Shown here in pieces: positions 1 to 9,156 of a stretch of DNA of 64,000 bases. Below the pieces are notes generated by a model. The model had not been told where the DNA came from. It worked only from the letters and a program-made list of their open reading frames with translations, and searched no databases. How positions within the stretch are numbered: position 1 is the first letter of the stretch; each line of letters opens with the position of its first letter. The stretch is from NCBI GenBank assembly GCA_964475955.1, contig CAYYZY010000011.1, positions 1-64,000 on the forward strand, written 5' to 3'. The stretch comes from DATKZH01 sp964475955 (GTDB taxonomy: Bacteria > Planctomycetota > Planctomycetia > Pirellulales > Thermoguttaceae). The translations under genes were made by a program, and so were the position numbers.

Positions 1-846
1 CGATCCCCCTCCTCCGCACGACGCGGCTCCTCCGGCTGCCGTTCCGGTCCGCGCGCACCACCCCGGGAAAATCGCCTATTTTCCCACACTGCCCCCCAAC
101 ATGCCCCATGCGCCCGGGACAGGTCAACGGCAAGAATCGGCCAGTCGACGGAAACGGCGCGTCGGCCTCCATCACGTGCAGCGTGTAGACGGCGACCGGC
201 CGCTCCGGCCCCCCGCCGCAGCGCACGTAGCAGTCGGGCCGGTGGCCGTCGACGATCTCCGCCGCGCCGGCCGGCGTGCACTGCACGTGATGCCCCCGCC
301 GCGTGGAGAGGAACACGATCCGGCCGTCGGGCAGGTAGCGGCCGTCGAAATCGTCGTACTTGCCGCGCGTCAGCCGCCGCAGGCCCGTGCCGTCCAGCCG
401 CATCTCGTAGAGGTGGTAGAAGGCGTCTCCGTCCACGCCGTGCCGTCGGCGGAGAGGAGCACCTGGAGCCGGGCGGCCCGGGCCTCGACGTTGCCGTCGC
501 ACCGGTTGTACACCGCGATCCGCCCCAGCGGGACCGGCTCGCCGAGGTCGACCTGCCACCACGGGCCGTCGTCGCGATCGGTGTGGAAGCCGTAGGTGCC
601 GTCCTTGACGCCGTCGACCGCGCCGGTGGCGTCGTCCCGCGTGGCGGGCGGCTTGCGCCGATACGGCTCGGCCGGCGGGAGCTCGCGAACCACGTCCTGC
701 CGGAGCCAGTCGGCCTCGATCTGCTCGGGCGAGATCGTCGGCCGTGCGTCCTCGTCGGCGGCCGCCCCGCCGGCCAAGACTCCGACGACCAAACAACCCC
801 AGAAGGCAACCCGTTGGGGAAGACCGACGGTCCTCTTGCTCTTCAT
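1..846 (-). pseudogene. Broken discoidin (F5/8 type C) plus beta-propeller-like gene, runs off the left edge
   Basis: Reading leftward from an ATG at 846 the product begins with a signal-peptide-like segment (WGCLVVGVLAGGAAADE). It then has a discoidin-like stretch: DGVKDGTYGFHTDRDDGPWW, QVDLG, and a conserved ending around LLSADGTAWTE. That frame closes at 370, inside the domain. From about 435 down to the window edge another minus frame is open and encodes FYHLYEMRLDGTGLRRLT, LPDGRIVFLSTRRGHH and VAVYTLHVMEADA. These are typical of WD40/TolB-like propellers seen in planctomycete proteins with hydrazine-synthase-alpha-like middle domains. The discoidin domain lacks its C-terminal third, so an internal deletion with a frame change near 430-440 is likely. 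After MEADA the sequence no longer looks like the family. I infer a decayed gene; an assembly error is the alternative. Confidence 0.55.
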
Positions 847-1213
847 CGCAGAGACCCCTCGCGGCGTTCGGTTCGGTGCGGACCTTGGGCGAAGTCGCAC
901 GCCGGGCGCACGACGACCCTATCTTAACCGACCGGACCGGGCCTGACCACGCGAAGCGAGCGCAGCCGGTAGAGCGGACCCCCGCGGCAGGCAGTATTCC
1001 GCCCGGGTCGGCAGCGAGTCCCCGGAACCGGGAGGACGAAATCCCCGTGCGAAATTCTGACAGAAGCTGTAGGGAACGCCCTCCGCGGCGTTCCGCCTCC
1101 CCGGTGAATTCCGGAACGGCACGGAGGCCGTTCCCTACAGTCGCATTGGGCGCCGGGGTGCCTGGGGTCGAGCGCAGCGAGCCTGAATGGCACACGCGAC
1201 TGCCGGGCAAACC
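847..1213. other. Intergenic region with a CTGTAGGGAACG palindrome
   Basis: No convincing gene is present between the broken discoidin gene and the small minus-strand gene. The stretch 1067-1140 is a large inverted repeat (annotated separately). The remainder looks like non-coding planctomycete spacer; I see no clear promoter. Confidence 0.5.
1067..1140. repeat. Dispersed palindrome, CTGTAGGGAACG family, copy 1
   Basis: The arms begin CTGTAGGGAACGCC and end GGCCGTTCCCTACAG; they pair over about 29 bases around a short GC-rich spacer. The same arms occur at 34175-34247 and, more diverged, at 59576-59641. This is a REP-like intergenic element of unknown role. Confidence 0.8.
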
Positions 1214-1534
1214 CTACGCGCCCGTGGGGCTCGCTGAGGGGCGGTTCGCGGGCGGTCGGGTGCGCGTGCGCCGCGGGAGCTTGGCCGTGCTCCATTCCTT
1301 GGTGAGCGTCTCGAAGACCTCGGGCGTCTCGTAGCGGATGACGTTCTCGCCTTCGGGCATCGGGCCGATCAGGCCGCGGAAGACGGGCAGGCCGCGCAGT
1401 TCGAGGTCGGTGCTACAGTCGTCGATTCCGACCTGGCTGTGCCGCTTGAGCAGGTCCTCCTTGGAGTCGTAATCGCGGATGCGAATCTCCCCGTCCATGC
1501 CGCGCGTCACTACCCGAAACGTGTCTTTCTTCAT
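1214..1534 (-). CDS. Small conserved-looking hypothetical protein (106 aa)
   Basis: ATG at 1534 is preceded by GAAAGG about nine bases upstream, so the start is credible. The product is a hydrophilic cytosolic-looking protein beginning MKKDTFRVVTRGMDGEIRIR, with many charged residues and a basic, proline-rich tail (LPRRTRTRPPANRPSA). I see no signal peptide, membrane segment or known motif, and I do not recognise the family. Codon use matches the surroundings. It stands alone between palindromic spacers, so no operon context helps. Confidence 0.55.
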   Translation of the reverse strand: MKKDTFRVVTRGMDGEIRIRDYDSKEDLLKRHSQVGIDDCSTDLELRGLPVFRGLIGPMPEGENVIRYETPEVFETLTKEWSTAKLPRRTRTRPPANRPSASPTGA

Positions 1535-2243
1535 CCGCCGGACCTTTCGCCTTGCACCGGGCCGTCGAGAACCGTTCCCCGCGACGCCGGGCCGGCGCCG
1601 TCCGCTGGTTCCTGCCGCGTCACGCCGAAACCGCGGGTACCGCGCGCTTGCACTACCCCGAGCTTGCCCTTACCGGCGTCTGCCGACGTGCCCGCGACCC
1701 GCGCGAGCACGCCGACCGTTCTCCGCAACAGGAACTACGTACGGATATCGGCCGGCGGCGCAACGGCCGCCGAGCCAATCTGTCCCGGCCGACACAGCAA
1801 AATCATTCCCAAGAATCGGAACATCGCGCACGTCAGCCACGCCCGATACGGCCACCCCGCCACGGGACCGGTCGGCGGTCGGGCTGGCGCAGATCTGCGG
1901 CCTGGGACGGGCCTCCGGGGAGCGGACATTCCGGGCATTCGCCTCGATCACCCTATCCCGCTTGCTCCGGCCAGGACGCCCGTGCGCCTGGGCGGCGCCG
2001 GCTGGACGCCCGGTGCCGGCCGGTGCTATGCTGGCGGCACGTCGACGTGGGGCCGACGATCGATCGCTTCGGCCACGCGATCGTAGCAGGCACGCTCCGC
2101 GTGCCGCCCGCCACGTACGGCGCACCGGGTATGCCGTCCGGCTACGGCCCACGGAGTGTGGGCTGCTACGGAAAGCCGGAATCGGCTCTTCAGACGCCTC
2201 TTATGGACTGTTCGCTTCCAGGACAATTTTCCCCCCGACTCAC
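1535..2243. other. 709-base spacer upstream of the RND exporter
   Basis: Divergent spacer between the small minus-strand gene and the exporter. It is open in several frames on both strands, as expected for GC-rich DNA, but none of the translations looks like a protein. A large palindrome lies at 2083-2169, about 75 bases before the exporter start. No strong sigma-70 promoter is visible to me. Confidence 0.5.
2083..2169. repeat. Dispersed palindrome, GTAGCAGGCAC family, copy 1
   Basis: The left arm starts GTAGCAGGCACGCTCCG and the right arm ends GGAGTGTGGGCTGCTAC; the arms pair imperfectly over about 24 bases. The second copy, with a shorter loop, is at 25009-25068. Both copies sit shortly upstream of a plus-strand gene start. 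Confidence 0.8.
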
Positions 2244-4565
2244 TTGCCGCGTGTTGCCGTGCGTTTGGCCCAGCGAATCGTCGACCTGCTCATCGCGGCG
2301 CGGATCCCGCTGCTTTTGGTGGCCATGGCGGGCGCGGCGTTCGCGCTGTTCTCTTCCCGGGGGGTCGAATTCGACCGATCCGTCGAGAACATGTTCGCCG
2401 CCGACGATCCGGTGCTGGAGCCCTACCGGCGGTTGAAGCGGACCTTCGGCGGCAACGAGGTCGTGCTGGCCGTGTACGCCGACGATCGACTGCTCGCCCC
2501 CGACGGCCGCGGCATGGCCCGGCTCGCCGAGGTGAGCCGAGCGCTCGCGTCGGTGCCGGGCGTGCGCGACGTGGTCAGCCTCGATCAGCCGCTGGGCCCC
2601 GAGATCGTCGACGACGCGAACCCCCTGGCCCGGCCGGTTCGCGAACTGTTCGAGGGCTACACGCACGGCGCCGACGGCCGGATCGCGGCCGTGGTGTGCA
2701 TGCTCGCGCCGCCTTCGGAGACCGACGTGCCTCGCCGCGAGGTGATCGACCGGCTCCGCCGCGTGGTCGACAACCTGCCCGCGCCGCTGGAGGGCGGCAT
2801 GTTGGCCGGCGAGCCGGTGATGGTGGTCTACGGGTTTCGCTACGTCGAGGCCGACGGGGCCCGGCTGGCCTGGGCCACGACCTTGCTGGCGGCCGCCACG
2901 ATCCTCGTCGCGTTTCGCAGCGTTCGCTGGGTGATCGTGGCCCTGGCGGTCGTGCAGTCGGCCCGCCTGTTGACCCTGGCGGTGATCGCCCGGTGGGGCC
3001 TGCGCATGAGCCTGGTCAGCTCGATGCTGACGGCGGTCGTCACGGCCGTGGGGATCGCCACGGTGGTTCACGTCGTGGTGCGGTTTCGCGAAGCGCGGCA
3101 GAGCGGCCCGGCTCCGCGCGAGGCCCTTTCGCGCGCGGGCCGGTTCCTGGCGGCCCCCATCTTCTGGTCGTGCTCGACCACGGCGGTGGGATTCGCCTCG
3201 CTGACGGCGGCCGGCGTAGGCCCGGTGCGCGACTTCGGCCTGATGATGACCGTCGGCTCGCTGATGGTGATGGTCAGCGTGGCCCTGGTGGTTCCGGGAC
3301 TCGCGCTGATGGGCCGGTGGGACGCCGACCCCAGGCGCGCCTGGGGCGAACACATGTTGGACCGGCAGTTGCGCCGTGTGTTGGCCTGGGCCGAACGGCG
3401 GCCGCTTGCCCTGGGCGTCGGCGCGCTGGTCTTCACCGGCGCGGCGGTGGCCGGCACGTACCGCCTGGAGGTGGAAAGCGACTTCACCAGGAACTTCCGC
3501 CCGGGGAGCCCCGTGGTCGAGTCGTATAAGTTCGTCGAAGCGCGGCTGGGGGGCGCCGGCGTGTGGGACGTCCTCGTGCCGGCCCCCGAGGAGCTCGACT
3601 GGCAGTTCCTGGGCAGGATCCGCCGACTGGAGGAGCGGCTGCGCGCGGAAGTCGTGGTGCCCGGGGCCGACGGCCGCCCCGAGCCGGGGCTGACCAAGGT
3701 GCTCAGCCTGGCCGACGGCGTGCTGGCCGTGGCGCCGGTCGACCCCGATCGCGTGCCGGCCGGGATGGGCCGCGACGTGATGGTCGCCACCGCGCTGGGC
3801 GTCCTCTCGCTCCGCATCCCGGCCCTCTACCGGGCCCTTTATGGCGAAGACCCCGAAGGCGACGGCCACGTGGTGCGAATCATGCTCCGCGCGCGCGAGC
3901 GCCAGCCGGCCGCCCGGAAGCAGGCGATCATCGCCCGGGTGGAGCGGATCTGCCGCGAGCAGTTCCCGCCCGGCGAGCCGGGGCGCGGGGCGGAGGTGAC
4001 CGGCTTCTTCGTGCTCCTGGTGAACCTGGTCCGCAGCCTGCTGGAGGACCAGTGGGTCACGTTCGCCGTGGCCACGGCCGGGATCGGCCTGATGATGACC
4101 CTGGCCTTTCGCAGCCCGGCGCTGGCGCTGGTCGCCCTGGTGCCCAACGTGCTGCCCATTGCGGTGGTTACCGGGCTGATGGGCTGGCTCGGGGTGAAGA
4201 TCAACATGGGGGCGGCGATGATCGCGGCCGTGTCGATCGGCGTTTCGGTCGACTCGTCGATCCACTACGTGATGGCCTTCCGCCGCGCACGCGACGAGGG
4301 GGCGACCGTCGCCGAGGCCCTTGGGCGCACGCACCAGGGTACGGGCCGCGCGATGGTCTTCTCCGTGGTCGCGCTGATCGTGGGCTTTTCGGTGCTGGCG
4401 ACGAGCCACTTCGTGCCCACCGTCTACTTCGGAGCCCTGATCAGCCTCGCCATGCTCGGCGGCCTGGCCGGCAACCTCGTCGTGCTCCCGCTCCTGGTCC
4501 GCCTGGTGACGCGCGAGGCCGTCGAGCGACGGAAGCCGGGTAGCCCCGACGACTTTCCGGAGTAG
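2244..4565 (+). CDS. RND/MMPL-superfamily transporter
   Basis: Inner-membrane exporter of about 773 residues. The architecture is the classic duplicated RND plan. A first TM helix lies near residues 10-32 (LLVAMAGAAFALF). A periplasmic loop of about 170 residues follows, containing FDRSVENMFAADDPVLEPY. Five TM helices lie at about 205-360, a seventh at about 385-400, then a second periplasmic loop, and a final helix bundle at about 600-760. The family includes hopanoid/lipid (HpnN-like) and SSD-type exporters, so a lipid or hydrophobic substrate is plausible but inferred. I chose TTG 2244 because homology-like sequence (VRLAQRIVDLLIAARIPLLL) begins there; GTG 2259 is an alternative, and upstream in-frame sequence is spacer. 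It faces an Mla-type lipid transport operon, which fits a membrane-lipid theme. It lacks an adjacent membrane-fusion or TolC partner. Confidence 0.85.
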   Translation: MPRVAVRLAQRIVDLLIAARIPLLLVAMAGAAFALFSSRGVEFDRSVENMFAADDPVLEPYRRLKRTFGGNEVVLAVYADDRLLAPDGRGMARLAEVSRALASVPGVRDVVSLDQPLGPEIVDDANPLARPVRELFEGYTHGADGRIAAVVCMLAPPSETDVPRREVIDRLRRVVDNLPAPLEGGMLAGEPVMVVYGFRYVEADGARLAWATTLLAAATILVAFRSVRWVIVALAVVQSARLLTLAVIARWGLRMSLVSSMLTAVVTAVGIATVVHVVVRFREARQSGPAPREALSRAGRFLAAPIFWSCSTTAVGFASLTAAGVGPVRDFGLMMTVGSLMVMVSVALVVPGLALMGRWDADPRRAWGEHMLDRQLRRVLAWAERRPLALGVGALVFTGAAVAGTYRLEVESDFTRNFRPGSPVVESYKFVEARLGGAGVWDVLVPAPEELDWQFLGRIRRLEERLRAEVVVPGADGRPEPGLTKVLSLADGVLAVAPVDPDRVPAGMGRDVMVATALGVLSLRIPALYRALYGEDPEGDGHVVRIMLRARERQPAARKQAIIARVERICREQFPPGEPGRGAEVTGFFVLLVNLVRSLLEDQWVTFAVATAGIGLMMTLAFRSPALALVALVPNVLPIAVVTGLMGWLGVKINMGAAMIAAVSIGVSVDSSIHYVMAFRRARDEGATVAEALGRTHQGTGRAMVFSVVALIVGFSVLATSHFVPTVYFGALISLAMLGGLAGNLVVLPLLVRLVTREAVERRKPGSPDDFPE

Positions 4566-4637
4566 GCTCGCACCTTGGAGAAGACTGTTTCGGAAAATCC
4601 TCGCGCGAATTCGTCGCTGCCACCCGCGCGCATCCCT

Positions 4638-4664
4638 GTAGGACGGAATGCCATTCCGTTTTAC
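4638..4664. repeat. 27-base GTAGGACGGAATG hairpin, copy 1
   Basis: The core is ACGGAATG-c-CATTCCGT (4643-4659), extended by GTAGG on the left and TTTAC on the right. It lies between the convergent exporter and mlaD and touches the mlaD stop codon, so it could act as a bidirectional terminator. Close copies occur at 22838-22891 (two in tandem) and a variant at 39378-39404. Confidence 0.85.
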
Positions 4665-5980
4665 CTAGTTACACGAGAGGATGGCGGCGGGCGCGCGGAA
4701 TGGGGGTAACTCGGGGGGAGGGAGGTGCGCGAGGCGCCGCGGAGCGGCGAGAGCCGGGGCACGCCCTTGGTGCCGGAGCTCCGCTGCAAGGCGCCGCTGA
4801 CGCCGAGCAGCTCGGGGTGCCGGGCGAGCTTGTCGGAGAGGATCGTGGCGTTGTCGATGACCGGCCGCATGCGACGGCTCAGGTCCTTCAGGTTGGTCAC
4901 GGTCTCGTTGAGGTTGTCGTAGAGTTCCGGATCGCGGACCAACCGCCCCAGCGTGCCTTCCTGGGTGTTGAGCGTGGTGGTCAGGGTGAGCAGCTCGCCC
5001 ATCAGCAGCTCGAGCGTTTCGGAGGACCGGTCGAGCCGTTCGATCATCGAGCCGCCCTGCTCGTCGAGGCGCTGGGCGAAGCTCTGGATGTTGACCAGGC
5101 TCTCGTTCACGCCGCGGACCGTCTCGTCGATGCTCTTAAACGTGTGCGACATCTGGTTGAGCGTGCCCCGGGCGTCGCGAACCACGCCCGGGAACTGGCC
5201 GACGGCCTCCTTGATATCGGCGCGGACCTCCGGGTCGCCGATCACGTCGTTCGCGCTTTGGGCAAGCTGGTACATCTCCTTCATCGACGCCTTCGCCTGC
5301 GCGATGATCTCCTTGAGGTTTTTCTGCTTCTCCGCCAGCTCCTCCTCGGGGCCCATGAACCCGCTGACCTTGTGGAAGAAGACGCGAATCTCGTCGCTGG
5401 TCTGTTCGACCGAAGTGATCGCGTCGACGAGCCCCTCCTGCAAATTGCCCACCACCTGGATCGGGTCGGCCTGGACGGTGCCGCGGATCCAAGCCCCCGA
5501 TTCGAGCCGCCGGCGCGCCTTCGCCGCGGCGCCCTCGGGACCTTCGGAATCGGGGGCCTTCGGCGCCGGAGGGGCGGTGGGAACGTCGGCCGCCTCGGCG
5601 CGGACGAACTCCAGCACGGCGTCGCCCAGCAGATTGCGCTTGATGCGGCACACTTCGTCGCTGAAGACCTTGCGGTCGGCGTCGATCTCCAGCGTGACGA
5701 CCGCGCCCGTGTCGGGATCGAGGGCGTGCTCGCTCTCGGTCACCTCGTCGGCCAGCCGGACCCGGGTGACGCGGCCGATGCGGATCCCGCTCTTGAGCGC
5801 CGGCGTGTCGGGGGTAACCTCGGGAGCTTCGCGGAATTGGACGTGGAAGACCTGCTTGCTCGCGAAGAGCTCGAAGATGGAAGACTCCTGCCGGCCGAAC
5901 GTGAACAGGAGAATCGCGGCGACCAGGAAAATGCCGAGGACCATGAAACCCACGCGCAGTTGCCAGATCCGTTCGTCCAT
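4661..5980 (-). CDS. MlaD-family (MCE domain) lipid transport protein
   Basis: Substrate-binding component of an Mla-type phospholipid ABC transporter, anchored in the inner membrane and facing the periplasm. The 439 residues begin with a short cytoplasmic tail and one TM helix (about 9-30, VGFMVLGIFLVAAILLFTFG). An MCE domain follows at about 40-125 (VFHVQFREAPEVTPDTPALK, then SGIRIGRVTRVRL). A long helical region at about 180-400 is rich in coiled-coil pattern, as in MlaD/PqiB/YebT relatives. The last 40 residues are low-complexity Pro/Ser/Arg. The start at 5980 lies 4 bases after the stop of the ATPase gene, so the genes are co-transcribed and probably translationally coupled. MlaC and MlaB homologues are not nearby. 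Confidence 0.88.
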   Translation of the reverse strand: MDERIWQLRVGFMVLGIFLVAAILLFTFGRQESSIFELFASKQVFHVQFREAPEVTPDTPALKSGIRIGRVTRVRLADEVTESEHALDPDTGAVVTLEIDADRKVFSDEVCRIKRNLLGDAVLEFVRAEAADVPTAPPAPKAPDSEGPEGAAAKARRRLESGAWIRGTVQADPIQVVGNLQEGLVDAITSVEQTSDEIRVFFHKVSGFMGPEEELAEKQKNLKEIIAQAKASMKEMYQLAQSANDVIGDPEVRADIKEAVGQFPGVVRDARGTLNQMSHTFKSIDETVRGVNESLVNIQSFAQRLDEQGGSMIERLDRSSETLELLMGELLTLTTTLNTQEGTLGRLVRDPELYDNLNETVTNLKDLSRRMRPVIDNATILSDKLARHPELLGVSGALQRSSGTKGVPRLSPLRGASRTSLPPSYPHSARPPPSSRVTR

Positions 5981-5984
5981 GCTC

Positions 5985-6818
5985 TTACCTCCCGTTGTTC
6001 GCTTGCATTTCCGTGAGGCGCTCGCCCGCCTCGCCGCGGACGAACTGCGACACGCGCGGATCGGCCGCGTCGTCGATGCGGTGGGCCGGGCCGTCGTAAA
6101 GAACCTGCGGCTCGTCGGACCGGAGCCGGCTCAGGGGGTAGAACATGACCACGCGGTCGGCCACCTTGCGGGCGGTGCGCATGTCGTGGGTGACGACGAT
6201 GCTGGTTACCGGGTGGCGTCTGCGCGTGCTGAGAATCAGCTCGTTGATCACGTCGCCCATGATCGGGTCGAGCCCGGTCGTCGGCTCGTCGTAGAGCATC
6301 AGCTCGGGATCGAGCGCCAGCGCCCGGGCGAGCCCCACGCGCTTGCGCATCCCGCCGGAAAGCTCGGCCGGCTTCTGCGCGACCACGCCTGCCGGCAGGC
6401 CCACTTCGGCCACCCGGGCGAGCACCAGGCGGCGGATCTCCTGCTCGCTTTTTCGGGTGTGCTGGCGCAGGGGGAAGGCGACGTTTTGGCCGATGGTCAT
6501 GCTGTCGAAGAGGGCGGCCTGCTGGAAGACGAAGCCGAAGCGGATCCGCTGGCGCGTCAGTTCACGCTCGCTGAGCCGGGCCACGTTCTGGCCGTCGAAG
6601 AAGACGGTCCCGCGCGTGGGGCGCAAAAGGCCGATCAGCGTCTTGAGGAACACGGTCTTGCCGCAGCCGCTTTCGCCGATGATGGCCACGGTTTCCCCGC
6701 AGGCGACGCTGAGGCTCAGATCGCGCAGCACGGGACGCGAGTCGAACTCGATCGACAGCCGCTCGACCCGGATGAGCGGCTCGCCGCGACGGCTCCCACC
6801 CGGCGTGATTTCGACCAT
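5985..6818 (-). CDS. Mla-type ABC transporter ATP-binding protein (MlaF-like)
   Basis: Cytoplasmic ATPase of the lipid transporter, 277 residues. Visible motifs are Walker A GESGCGKT (about 53-60), Q-loop region RFGFVFQQAALFDSM, ABC signature LSGGMRKRVGLARAL, Walker B ELMLYDEPTTGLDPI and the switch histidine in SIVVTHDM. The LSGGMRKRV form and the DPIM after Walker B are typical of MlaF/Mkl proteins. The C-terminal region (YPLSRLRSDEPQVLYDGPAH) matches MlaF-like tails. It is the middle gene of mlaE-mlaF-mlaD, 16 bases downstream of the permease gene. Confidence 0.93.
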   Translation of the reverse strand: MVEITPGGSRRGEPLIRVERLSIEFDSRPVLRDLSLSVACGETVAIIGESGCGKTVFLKTLIGLLRPTRGTVFFDGQNVARLSERELTRQRIRFGFVFQQAALFDSMTIGQNVAFPLRQHTRKSEQEIRRLVLARVAEVGLPAGVVAQKPAELSGGMRKRVGLARALALDPELMLYDEPTTGLDPIMGDVINELILSTRRRHPVTSIVVTHDMRTARKVADRVVMFYPLSRLRSDEPQVLYDGPAHRIDDAADPRVSQFVRGEAGERLTEMQANNGR

Positions 6819-6834
6819 GGCTTCCCGGCCCCGC

Positions 6835-7725
6835 TCAGATCAAGGAAGGCCCTTCGGGCCAGAAACTCGTGTAGAAGGCGTCGAGGGTGACTCCCAGGAA
6901 CAGGTCCAGCGCGAGGATCACCACAAAGGCGTAGACGAACGCGCTGGTTGCGGCCCGGCCCACGCCTTCGGCCCCCGGCGAGCAATTGAACCCCTGATGG
7001 CACCCGATCAGGGCGATGGCGGCCCCGAAGAAGACGCTCTTGAAGGTCCCGGCGAACAGGTCGAACCAGCCGACGTACTCGGCGGAGTGGTAGAGGTAGT
7101 GGTGCGAGTCGATGCCGAGCATGAACACACTGTAATAGTATCCGCCCACGACGCCCATGAAGTCGGCCATGATCGTCAGCCCCGGGATGAGCAGCAGGCA
7201 GCCGAGAAACCGGGGGACGACCAGGTAGTGGATCGGGTTGGCGCCCATGCTGCTTAAGGCGTCGATCTGCTCGGTCACCCGCATCGTTCCCAGTTCGGCC
7301 GCCATGGAGCTTCCCACACGCCCGGCGAGCATCGTGGCGGCCAGCACCGGGCCCAGCTCGCGCACCAGGGCCATGTTGACCACGGCCCCGAGGCGGGTCT
7401 CCAGGCCCATGATCCGGAACGCCGCGTAGCTCTGCACGGCCATCACCATGCCGACGAACGTGCCGTTCAGCGCGACCACGGGCAGGCTGAGCACGCCGAT
7501 CTGATGGAAGTTGAACCAGATGGTCTCCGAGCGGGGCAGGCGCGTAAAGAGCCACCGGAACGTGGAGAGCGTGAACAGCGTGATGTTCCCCAGCCCGCAG
7601 ACCCCCTCTATCGCCCGCTGGCCCAGGTCGGCGATCCAGTTGGCGACCCACGCAAACGCGCGGTCCACGAGGCCGGCCGAGCGCCTGCCCGGCGACGAGA
7701 GCGGGATTTGGTGATCGGTTGCCAT
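6835..7725 (-). CDS. Mla-type ABC transporter permease (MlaE-like)
   Basis: Inner-membrane permease of the lipid transporter, 296 residues from ATG 7725 (MATDHQIPLSSPGRR). The reading frame continues upstream, but that sequence is arginine/glycine-rich spacer. The MlaE family core is clear: FNFHQIGVLSLPVVALNGTF, then a segment around GLETRLGAVVNMALVRELGP and LAATMLAGRVGSSMAAELG, and LSSMGANPIHYLVVPRF. About five TM helices are present, ending in AFVVILALDLFLGVTL. First gene of the minus-strand lipid-transport operon. Its 5' neighbour is 348 bases of spacer, so the operon promoter should lie in 7726-7900. Confidence 0.92.
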   Translation of the reverse strand: MATDHQIPLSSPGRRSAGLVDRAFAWVANWIADLGQRAIEGVCGLGNITLFTLSTFRWLFTRLPRSETIWFNFHQIGVLSLPVVALNGTFVGMVMAVQSYAAFRIMGLETRLGAVVNMALVRELGPVLAATMLAGRVGSSMAAELGTMRVTEQIDALSSMGANPIHYLVVPRFLGCLLLIPGLTIMADFMGVVGGYYYSVFMLGIDSHHYLYHSAEYVGWFDLFAGTFKSVFFGAAIALIGCHQGFNCSPGAEGVGRAATSAFVYAFVVILALDLFLGVTLDAFYTSFWPEGPSLI

Positions 7726-8073
7726 GGTCGAGCCGAGACACTTGCCGTCGAACGTGCCGTGCCGGTTACGCCGCCGGCCCGGCGTTGGTTCTCCGCGCAG
7801 CCCACCGGGGGGACCTCGGGCGCAGGGACCCAACGGTTAATTCGACGTGCCGAGCCTGCGGCTTGAGAGAAGCTTGCCGGTTATCGCAGCATGGCAATCT
7901 GCGAAAGATACGCAAGGAAGAACCGCGAGACTTTGCCCGCGAGAAGGACAGCGTGCCCGACCTATCTTGCGCATCTACCCAAAACGGGCAGCACCGGCGA
8001 ACGGGCGAACACCACGCCACCGCCGAACACCGACAAACCCGCCGCACCTGCTCCGAGAATCCGTCGCTCCGAT
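7726..8073. other. Spacer upstream of the mlaE-mlaF-mlaD operon
   Basis: 348 bases between the operon start and the end of the aldo/keto reductase homologue. It should hold the operon promoter, but I cannot pick a convincing -35/-10 pair. No gene remnant or strong palindrome is evident. Confidence 0.4.
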
Positions 8074-9156
8074 TCAGATTAGCAACCACCCGTTCTCCAG
8101 CCAAGCGTGGTTCCCCCCCGGGCAGGGCTCGCGCGCGGCGATCTCCAGGCGCCGGCGGGCCGCGGGACTGAGCCGGGTCCACGAGGCGCTGAAGTTCTCG
8201 CGCACCTGCGCCGCCGTGTGGAAGCCGCACGTGCAGACGTCGACCAGCTCGTTCTCGAGCACGAAGGCCATCATGTCGCGGGCCAGCTCGCCCTCGTCGG
8301 CCTCGACGCCCCGGCCGGCCCACTCCTTCCGGTAGCTCTCCAACAGGGCCCCCCGGGCGAACGGCTTGATGGTGATCACCCCAAGGTTCTTGCGCTCGGC
8401 TGCCGGGAGGATCGTTTCGGCCGCGCGATGCCGCACGTTGTAGGGGAGCGAAACGACGTCGAAATCGTCGCCGAACTTGTCGAACGCCTCGAGGAACAGC
8501 TCCAGCGTGAAGTGGCAGCCGAAACCGGTGAAGCGGACCTTGCCCTGCCGCTTGAGCTTGTCGAGCGCCTCGAGCGAGTACGACATGTCCCAGTAGCCCG
8601 ACTGCGGCGTGTCGTTCTCCGTGTTGCACAAGAGGCAGAAGTCGACGTGGTCGGTCTGCCAGGCCCTGAGCCGGGCCTCCGTCCAGTCGTAGATCTCCTT
8701 GCGGTCGTTCGGCACGCCCTTCATCTTGTGCGACACGCGGATGGAAACCAGCACCCGGTCGCGCACCCCCAGCCGCTGGAGCGCCTCGCCGGGCACGGAC
8801 GATTCCTCCATCGGCGTGCAGGAGTCGAGGAAATTGACCCCCATGTCCAGCCCGATGCGGATCATCTCCACGGCCTCGTCGATCGTCACCTTGCGCCGGC
8901 CCCCGCGGCCGTCGGGCACCCGGGCGTAGGACCAACTGTGGCCGCCGAACCCGACCTCCGAGACCCGAAGGCCCGTCTTCCCCAACGTGCGGTACCCCAC
9001 GCGCCCCTCGGCCGCCCCGCCGGCCGCGCCCGCGCGCCCCGGCCCGCCCAACGCGCCGGCGACGCCCCCCGCCGCGGCCCCTTGCCCGAGCCGGGCGAGG
9101 AACCGCCTCCGCGTCGACTCGGCCCAACCGCTCCCCGGCAATCTGCGATCACTCAC
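8074..9156 (-). CDS. Tat-exported aldo/keto reductase-family protein with altered catalytic residues
   Basis: 360 residues from GTG 9156, chosen because GGGAGGA lies at a good distance and a Tat signal follows at once (STRRRFLARLG, about 15-24, then an Ala/Gly-rich h-region). The mature part opens with VGYRTLGKTGLRVSEVGFGG, the standard aldo/keto reductase start, and keeps the (beta/alpha)8 pattern (FLDSCTPMEESSV; LDKLKRQGKVRFTGFG; NLGVITIKPFARGAL). In typical AKRs the tetrad is Asp-Tyr-Lys-His. Here the Asp is kept (FLDS), but the Tyr position reads within CTPMEE and the strand that normally ends in His reads DFCLLCNTEN. Such Tat-AKR homologues are common in planctomycetes; whether it is a redox enzyme is open. 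Monocistronic by spacing. Confidence 0.85.
   Translation of the reverse strand: MSDRRLPGSGWAESTRRRFLARLGQGAAAGGVAGALGGPGRAGAAGGAAEGRVGYRTLGKTGLRVSEVGFGGHSWSYARVPDGRGGRRKVTIDEAVEMIRIGLDMGVNFLDSCTPMEESSVPGEALQRLGVRDRVLVSIRVSHKMKGVPNDRKEIYDWTEARLRAWQTDHVDFCLLCNTENDTPQSGYWDMSYSLEALDKLKRQGKVRFTGFGCHFTLELFLEAFDKFGDDFDVVSLPYNVRHRAAETILPAAERKNLGVITIKPFARGALLESYRKEWAGRGVEADEGELARDMMAFVLENELVDVCTCGFHTAAQVRENFSASWTRLSPAARRRLEIAAREPCPGGNHAWLENGWLLI

Noticed and set aside
2190..4409. Long open frame (739 codons) on the minus strand opposite the RND exporter
   Set aside because: The product is His/Arg/Gly-rich, with no domain pattern and no ribosome site; it is the antisense shadow of a GC-rich gene.
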